Shown in pieces: positions 59,235 through 64,000 of a stretch of 64,000 bases of DNA (the first letter of the stretch is position 1; every line of letters starts with the position of its first letter). Below the pieces are notes generated by a model that was not told where the DNA came from, made no database searches, and saw only the letters and a list, made by a program, of their open reading frames with translations. The DNA is from an uncultured Arachnia sp. (GTDB lineage Bacteria; Actinomycetota; Actinomycetes; Propionibacteriales; Propionibacteriaceae). The translations under genes and the position numbers were made by a program. Location: contig CANLSH010000003.1 of NCBI GenBank assembly GCA_947493705.1, forward strand, positions 62,001-126,000, read 5' to 3'.

Positions 59235-60481
59235 TGCTCCTCCTCGAGCCTTGTTGGATTCAATGGATTGGTCCCGTTGACCCGTTCCCGTGTCCACTGG
59301 TGTAGCAAGGGAATCCCTACACGGGCCAGTTGTTCGAAATCATGGATAGTTGTGTAGGCATGGGCAGAAAGGCGCATGTAGCCTCGCCCGTCAAAGTGGG
59401 TGAATGCGGCGACGACGCCCGTCGCGTCCATGAAGGGCACGCGAAGCCCATCCGCGGCTGCCAAGGTGGCGCCCAGACTTCCGGGTAGTCGCAGCAGCCG
59501 CATGGTGTCCACTGGTTGGCCGATGTCCGGTATCGGTTCCGATACGTGCCTCGCGAGTTGTTTTGCCACCAGTCGGCAGCCGTGTTCAAGAATTTCAGCA
59601 CTCGATTGGCGAATGCTGTCCCAACCGAGGACCTCGTCCAGGTGCCGCCACGCGAACGGAGCAGTGAGCCAAGCGGTGACGTCAAGCGTTCCTTGCGAAT
59701 CAAACCTCTGTGGGAACGGCAGCGGCGTACCCCAGGAATCAATGCTGGGAAACAACTCCTGCCCGCTGCCCCTCGACACGAGGACCCCGGCTCCCCGCGG
59801 CGCACAGACGAACTTGTGAAGGTTGCCCACCCAGTAATCGGCTGCGGTGCAGATGGGATCCGCCAGCACACCGGGTGCATGTGCCCCGTCCACCAGCGTC
59901 AGAACCCCCAGGGACCGAGCCATGTCGCAAATCTGAGCCACCGGGAATGCACGCGCCGTGGCGGAGGTGACCTGGTCGATCACCAACAACGTGGGGCGAC
60001 TGGACTCCAAAGCCCCCGAGACGGCTTCCATCACTTCGTTGCCAGATGCATTCAGAGGGATGCCAACCGTGTGGGCACGGCCTCCGGTGCGCAGCGCCAG
60101 TCGTTCGGCCCCCATCGTGATGGCACCGTAACCATGATTGGTGGTGAGCACGTCCACGGGGTGGCCTCGGTTGGCCAAGGACTGGAAGACGACGGTGGCA
60201 CCCGCAGAAGCATTCAGGACGAATGCCATCCGGTTCGGGTCGGTGCCCAGCAACTCCGCCATGTCCGCCCGCGCGAGCCTGATCCGCTCGGGAAGAGTGG
60301 CGAACCACTTGACTGGATTCCATTCGACCAGGCGACGCAGCCGGTCCTGCTCGGCCGTCACCGCATCGGGGACTGCACCGAACGAACCGTGGTTGAGATG
60401 ACACATGCGCGGGTCCAGAGCCCACCGGGGTCCGGTGTCCGGGTCTGTCGTGACCGTCTTCATGGGAGTGGATTTCGGCAT
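59216..60481 (-). CDS. PLP-dependent class V aminotransferase (isopenicillin N epimerase-like)
   Basis: 421 residues. CHLNHGSFGAVP near residue 30 is the epimerase-type motif. LTTNHGYGAI and LVDGAHAPG (Asp contacting the pyridine ring) and NLHKFVCAPRG (Lys forming the aldimine) are intact. Homologues include isopenicillin N epimerase and cysteine-type lyases. The reaction here is unknown; being first in an ABC sugar operon and controlled with it suggests it acts on an amino sugar or modified amino acid imported by the system. ATG 60481 has CGGAG upstream. Confidence 0.8.
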   Translation of the reverse strand: MPKSTPMKTVTTDPDTGPRWALDPRMCHLNHGSFGAVPDAVTAEQDRLRRLVEWNPVKWFATLPERIRLARADMAELLGTDPNRMAFVLNASAGATVVFQSLANRGHPVDVLTTNHGYGAITMGAERLALRTGGRAHTVGIPLNASGNEVMEAVSGALESSRPTLLVIDQVTSATARAFPVAQICDMARSLGVLTLVDGAHAPGVLADPICTAADYWVGNLHKFVCAPRGAGVLVSRGSGQELFPSIDSWGTPLPFPQRFDSQGTLDVTAWLTAPFAWRHLDEVLGWDSIRQSSAEILEHGCRLVAKQLARHVSEPIPDIGQPVDTMRLLRLPGSLGATLAAADGLRVPFMDATGVVAAFTHFDGRGYMRLSAHAYTTIHDFEQLARVGIPLLHQWTRERVNGTNPLNPTRLEEEQCTTSS

Positions 60482-60493
60482 TGATCTCCGTTC

Positions 60494-60512
60494 TGTCTGA
60501 CAATGATGACAT
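60494..60512. promoter_or_regulatory. Putative GntR operator, copy 1
   Basis: TGTCTGACAATGATGACAT, with the palindromic core TGTC-T-GACA typical of FadR-type operators. It lies 13 bases upstream of the PLP gene start. Confidence 0.4.
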
Positions 60513-60556
60513 AACAGGAGTAGAAAGACCATGGAATCAGTGGAATTTCGAGAGCG

Positions 60557-60574
60557 TGTCTGACGATCATGTCC
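60557..60574. promoter_or_regulatory. Putative GntR operator, copy 2
   Basis: TGTCTGACGATCATGTCC, matching copy 1 at 13 of the first 15 positions. It starts 63 bp from copy 1 (six helical turns) and lies about 33 bases upstream of the regulator's GTG. Confidence 0.4.
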
Positions 60575-60606
60575 GATGCATACTGAATCCCAACCAAGGA
60601 GGAACC

Positions 60607-61302
60607 GTGGGAGCCGTAGAAGTTGCGCAGGATGGTTTGTGCAGGATGATCGCTGCCGGGGCACTGGTGCCGGGGCAGGCGTTACCCACCGAAGCAGAAC
60701 TTTGTGAGCGCCTGGGGGTTTCCCGCAGCTCTCTCCGAGAAGCTCAGAAGATGCTTGTTGTTGCGGGAGTACTCACATCACGTCGCGGTAGTGGTGCCTA
60801 CGTCTCCGAGATGAATCCCGAACAAATTCTCTCCGGGCTGCAGATTGTCGTTCCCCTTCTTCCCCTGGAGCGGTACCTCGAGTTCTTTCCCATGCGGGAG
60901 ATACTCGAGGGCCACATGGCCGCTCTCGCTGCCGCGAGGATGTCCACGCAAGCCGCAGACGAGCTCTGCGCCCTCGCAGAACGGCTTCGCGCTACAGCTT
61001 CCCCCGACGAGGCCCAACGGCTGGACAATGAGTTCCATGCGATGATCATCGCCGGTGGCGTGGACCCCATGATCGCCGCCCTGCTGGCGTCGCTGCGCAA
61101 ACGAGGACACGACTACCGGATCCTCGAAATGGAGGGAGGGCCCGGAGCCGAGATCAAAAATCTGAGCGACAAAGCACACGTCCAGATCGCCGCCGCGATT
61201 CGCAACAAGGATCCGGAGGGAGCCAAAAGTCTCATGATGCAACACATTCGAACCACAAAGCTGTGGCTGGAAGGGATGAGGCCCGCGCCGATCATTCGCT
61301 GA
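60607..61302 (+). CDS. FadR-type GntR transcriptional regulator
   Basis: 231 residues. N-terminal winged helix ([22 protein letters not shown]) and a C-terminal FCD ligand domain with D/H residues ([25 protein letters not shown]) that bind metal and ligand. GTG 60607 follows AAGGAGG, a strong site, so the longer frame from 60481 was not used. Divergent from the PLP-ABC operon; probably its regulator. Ends 50 bases before rpe. Confidence 0.88.
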   Translation: MGAVEVAQDGLCRMIAAGALVPGQALPTEAELCERLGVSRSSLREAQKMLVVAGVLTSRRGSGAYVSEMNPEQILSGLQIVVPLLPLERYLEFFPMREILEGHMAALAAARMSTQAADELCALAERLRATASPDEAQRLDNEFHAMIIAGGVDPMIAALLASLRKRGHDYRILEMEGGPGAEIKNLSDKAHVQIAAAIRNKDPEGAKSLMMQHIRTTKLWLEGMRPAPIIR

Positions 61303-61339
61303 CGAAGACACTGCAGCACCACTGCGTCATCCGCCCGGA

Positions 61340-61345
61340 TAGGCT
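61340..61345 (+). promoter_or_regulatory. -10 element (TAGGCT) of rpe
   Basis: TAGGCT, seven bases from the ATG at 61353; fits a leaderless mRNA and supports this start. Confidence 0.5.
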
Positions 61346-61352
61346 GATCGTC

Positions 61353-62006
61353 ATGCGCATCACTCCCAGCATCCTGAACGCCGATTTCGCGAACCTTGAG
61401 GCCGAGGTGGGCCGGATTTCCGGGGCGGACGCCATTCACGTCGACGTGATGGACAACCACTTCGTGCCCAACCTGACCATCGGGCTACCAGTGGTGGAAT
61501 CGCTCCGCAAGGTCACGGACAAGATGCTCGACATCCACCTCATGATCGAGGACGCCGACCGGTGGGCGCCTGCTTTCGCCGAGGCCGGGGCTGAATCCGT
61601 GACCTTCCACGTTGAGGCCGCCGCCGCACCCATCCGCCTCGCCCGTGAACTGCGCAAGTTGGGGGCCCGCGCCTCCATGGCGCTCAAACCAGCCACCCCG
61701 ATTGATGGCTTTGCCGACATGCTGGACGAGGTTGACATGGTGCTGCTGATGACCGTGGAGCCCGGATTCGGCGGTCAGTCCTTCCTGGATCTGGTGCTGC
61801 CGAAGATCCGGCGCACGCGAAAACTGATCGGAGATCGCCCCATCTGGTTGCAGGTGGACGGCGGAGTCTCACCCTCCACCATCGAGCGGTGCGCCGAAGC
61901 GGGGGCCGACACTTTTGTGGCAGGCTCTGCAGTCTTCAACGCGCCCGAGCCGGACGCCATGGTTTCTGAGTTGCGAGAGCTCGCCGTCGCCGCCTGTCAG
62001 CATTGA
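61353..62006 (+). CDS. rpe: Ribulose-phosphate 3-epimerase
   Basis: 217 residues, TIM barrel. [26 protein letters not shown] (metal ligands) and [12 protein letters not shown] are family signatures. Interconverts ribulose-5-P and xylulose-5-P. ATG 61353 is the first codon of the family consensus. Confidence 0.95.
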   Translation: MRITPSILNADFANLEAEVGRISGADAIHVDVMDNHFVPNLTIGLPVVESLRKVTDKMLDIHLMIEDADRWAPAFAEAGAESVTFHVEAAAAPIRLARELRKLGARASMALKPATPIDGFADMLDEVDMVLLMTVEPGFGGQSFLDLVLPKIRRTRKLIGDRPIWLQVDGGVSPSTIERCAEAGADTFVAGSAVFNAPEPDAMVSELRELAVAACQH

Positions 62007-62055
62007 CAGAGCCGCAATAGAACAGCGCCACGAAGTACAAGCCACGACGAGGGCC

Positions 62056-62916
62056 TCAACCGCGGCGGGGACCCCTCCGCGTCGGGCCGTCACCTCGGCC
62101 ACGCAGGTAGCGCTCGAATTCGGCGGCAATGGTGTCACCCGTGGCGCCCTCCACATCATGGGCGTCCTTGGCCTCCTCCAACTGCTCGATGTACTCGGCC
62201 ACGTCCGGATCCTCTGAACTGAGTTCGTCGACGGCGGCCGTCCACTTCACCGCCTCGTCGGGCAGATCGTCGTAGTCGAGTGAGACGCCAAGCACCTGCT
62301 CCAGCTTGCTCAGAAGTGCCTGCTGTCCCTTGGGGCTGGGTGGATTCGCCACGTAGTGGGGGATGGCCACCCACATTGAGGCGGTGACCATGCCCTGGGC
62401 AATCAGCATCTGGTTGATGATGCCGATGGAGCCGGTGGGTCCTTCATAGCTGGAGGCTTCCAGATCCAGGAGTTCACGGAGTTGGGAATCAAAGGTGAAC
62501 ATGGATACGGGGAGGGGCCGCGAGTGGGGCGTGTCGCTCAACATGGCGCCCAGAAGAACGACCAGTTGCGGACTGAGATCCTTGATGTAGCCGATCAACT
62601 CGTCAGCAAAGCTGCGCCACAACAGACTCGGCTCCGGCCCGACGATGACGAGGATGTCGCGCTCGGGATGCCGCACCAGCGTCAGTGTGATGGCAGGCCA
62701 CTCGATGAATGGGCCGTCAGGGGAGTGCTGCAGATAGGGCCGGGTGGCCTGGTAATCGAAGTAGCGCTCATCATCGATGGATGCCAGCTCGATGCCGTCA
62801 TACTTCTGCAATACGTGGGCGGCGGTGTCGCTCGCTGCGCCACCGGCGTCGTTCCACCCGCCGAAGGCGATGACGACGGCCAGGTCGCGAAATGGGGCCA
62901 GATGATCGAACCGCAT
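62056..62916 (-). CDS. PAC2-family protein
   Basis: 286 residues. PAC2 (proteasome assembly chaperone 2) domain: VVIAFGGWNDAGGAAS at the start and LLGAMLSDTPHSRP, as in actinobacterial PAC2 proteins. Actinobacteria have 20S proteasomes, but the role of this family is not settled. Leaderless-type start: TAGACT seven bases before the ATG. Ends in Arg/Gly-rich RRGPRRG. Confidence 0.85.
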   Translation of the reverse strand: MRFDHLAPFRDLAVVIAFGGWNDAGGAASDTAAHVLQKYDGIELASIDDERYFDYQATRPYLQHSPDGPFIEWPAITLTLVRHPERDILVIVGPEPSLLWRSFADELIGYIKDLSPQLVVLLGAMLSDTPHSRPLPVSMFTFDSQLRELLDLEASSYEGPTGSIGIINQMLIAQGMVTASMWVAIPHYVANPPSPKGQQALLSKLEQVLGVSLDYDDLPDEAVKWTAAVDELSSEDPDVAEYIEQLEEAKDAHDVEGATGDTIAAEFERYLRGRGDGPTRRGPRRG

Positions 62917-62923
62917 GACCATC

Positions 62924-62929
62924 AGTCTA
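62924..62929 (-). promoter_or_regulatory. -10 element (TAGACT) of the PAC2 gene
   Basis: TAGACT on the minus strand, seven bases from the ATG at 62916, which cuts off a much longer open frame. Confidence 0.5.
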
Positions 62930-63009
62930 GGCGCCCAGACATCTGTGGTGCAGGAGCCCGGACCGTCCGCGCTCGTGAAACCCGGCCATGGGTTTGTGAG
63001 TTTCCGCGT

Positions 63010-63015
63010 TAGAGT
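63010..63015 (+). promoter_or_regulatory. -10 element (TAGAGT) of metH
   Basis: TAGAGT, seven bases, then GTG at 63023, which agrees with the start of the homocysteine-binding domain. Confidence 0.5.
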
Positions 63016-63022
63016 GACCCGC

Positions 63023-64000
63023 GTGCCCAGCTCAATACGTGACCACCTGAACACCAGAGTCCTCGTCGCCGACGGAGCCATGGGAACAATGCTGCAGAGC
63101 TTCGAAGAACTTAGCGTCGATACGGACTTCCAAGGGCTCGAGGGCTGCAACGAGGTCCTGAACGTCACGAGACCGGACATCGTTGCGGCCGTCCACCGTG
63201 CCTATTTCGAAGCCGGTGCTGACTGCGTGGAGACGAACTCCTTCGGCACCAACCTCGCAGCACTGCGCGAGTACGACATTGAGCACCGCCTGGAGGAACT
63301 GGCAATCGCCTCAGCCCGCATCGCCCGTGAAGTGGCTGACGAGTTCTCCACCCCCGGCAAGCCCCGTTTCGTACTGGGATCGGTGGGGCCCGGCACCAAA
63401 CTTCCCAGCCTTGGCCACATCCGCTTCGCTGAGATTCGCGACGCCTACCAGCTCCAGATTGAGGCCATGGCATCCGGTGGTATCGACGCGGTGCAGATCG
63501 AGACGAGCCAGGACCTGCTGCAGGCCAAGGCAGCCGTTATCGCCGCCAAGCGGGCCCGTACCAAGCTGGGTGTCGATCTCCCCATCTTCGTCAACGTCAC
63601 CGTCGAAGCCACCGGTACCATGCTGCTGGGCTCCGAAATCGGCGCAGCCCTGACCACGCTGGAAGCCCTCGGCATCGACGTCATCGGCCTCAACTGCGCC
63701 ACCGGCCCCGCCGAGATGAGCGAGCACCTGCGCCACCTCTCGCGTCGCGCCGGCATCGCCACGGGATCAATGCCCAATGCAGGCCTGCCCGAGTTGACCG
63801 CCGACGGCGCTCGCTACCCGCTGGGTCCGGAAGGACTCGCTGACGCGCTGGGGGACTACCTCCGCGACTACGGCCTGGCCGTCATCGGCGGCTGCTGTGG
63901 CACAACTCCGGCGCACATCAAGCTGTTGGCTGAGCGATTCTCCGGCACCGCCGTGGTGCCGCGTGACGCTGTGGAGGAGAACTCTGCCTCCAGCCTTTAC
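63023..64000 (+). CDS. metH: Methionine synthase, N-terminal part (cobalamin type), truncated by window
   Basis: First 326 residues. Homocysteine-binding domain: VLVADGAMGTMLQ, NSFGTNLAAL, LNCATGPAEM (Cys) and IGGCCGTTPAHI (zinc Cys pair). Transfers a methyl group from methyltetrahydrofolate to homocysteine. It runs off the end, so pterin, cobalamin and activation domains are not seen. Which domains follow would show whether it is full-length MetH. GTG start supported by the -10 element. Confidence 0.88.
   Translation, partial: MPSSIRDHLNTRVLVADGAMGTMLQSFEELSVDTDFQGLEGCNEVLNVTRPDIVAAVHRAYFEAGADCVETNSFGTNLAALREYDIEHRLEELAIASARIAREVADEFSTPGKPRFVLGSVGPGTKLPSLGHIRFAEIRDAYQLQIEAMASGGIDAVQIETSQDLLQAKAAVIAAKRARTKLGVDLPIFVNVTVEATGTMLLGSEIGAALTTLEALGIDVIGLNCATGPAEMSEHLRHLSRRAGIATGSMPNAGLPELTADGARYPLGPEGLADALGDYLRDYGLAVIGGCCGTTPAHIKLLAERFSGTAVVPRDAVEENSASSLY

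Noticed and set aside
60481..60606. Longer start for the GntR gene
   Set aside because: It would run over both operator copies and AAGGAGG; homologues start near the GTG at 60607.

Overview
The window comes from the chromosome of a high-GC actinobacterium. Signs are actinobacterial gene orders (yebC-ruvCAB-yajC-secDF-apt-rel; mihF-gmk-rpoZ-metK-priA-fmt-rsmB), an integration-host-factor mIHF gene, an ATPase-less PriA, a HisA of the PriA type and frequent GTG/TTG starts. A member of or near the Propionibacteriaceae is my guess, not shown by the sequence. No phage, insertion sequence, CRISPR array, rRNA or tRNA was recognised. Almost every gene is housekeeping and many sit in tight operons with 1-8 base overlaps.

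Layout. 1-4131: partial membrane protein, a GT87-type mannosyltransferase and a secreted arylsulfotransferase-like lipoprotein. 4213-9653: hisA overlapping a cassette of acyl-CoA-reductase/HAD fusion, LarA-like protein and PlsC-like protein; the last two lack the usual catalytic residues, and this is the most likely place for an undescribed pathway. 9782-13731: GNAT protein, yebC and ruvCAB. 13806-21011: yajC-secD-secF-apt, a TrkA-type K+ channel and bifunctional rel. 21038-25671: DUF349 protein divergent from hisS (with a possible short upstream ORF), then aspS. 25689-29914: exporters, a luciferase-like oxidoreductase, and a DUF559 nuclease-like gene flanked by copies of an 11-mer repeat. 30073-36363: rarA, two small membrane proteins, alaS, ruvX, mltG. 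36386-41601: aroE-aroC-aroK-aroB, a strong terminator, a CsbD protein, efp and nusB. 41685-49030: membrane protein divergent from the pyrimidine operon carA-carB-pyrD-pyrF. 49144-56032: mihF, gmk, rpoZ, metK, priA, fmt, rsmB. 56119-61302: a sugar-type ABC transporter operon headed by a PLP enzyme, divergent from a FadR-type GntR regulator, with two copies of a putative operator 63 bp apart. 61353-64000: rpe, a PAC2 protein, and the start of metH, which runs off the window.

A recurring feature is a TANNNT -10 element 6-8 bases before the start codon (nine clear cases, both strands), which implies leaderless mRNAs and settles several GTG starts. Products are assigned from family knowledge by reading the translations; no database search was run. 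Start sites, promoters, operators and terminators are readings of the sequence and not measured.
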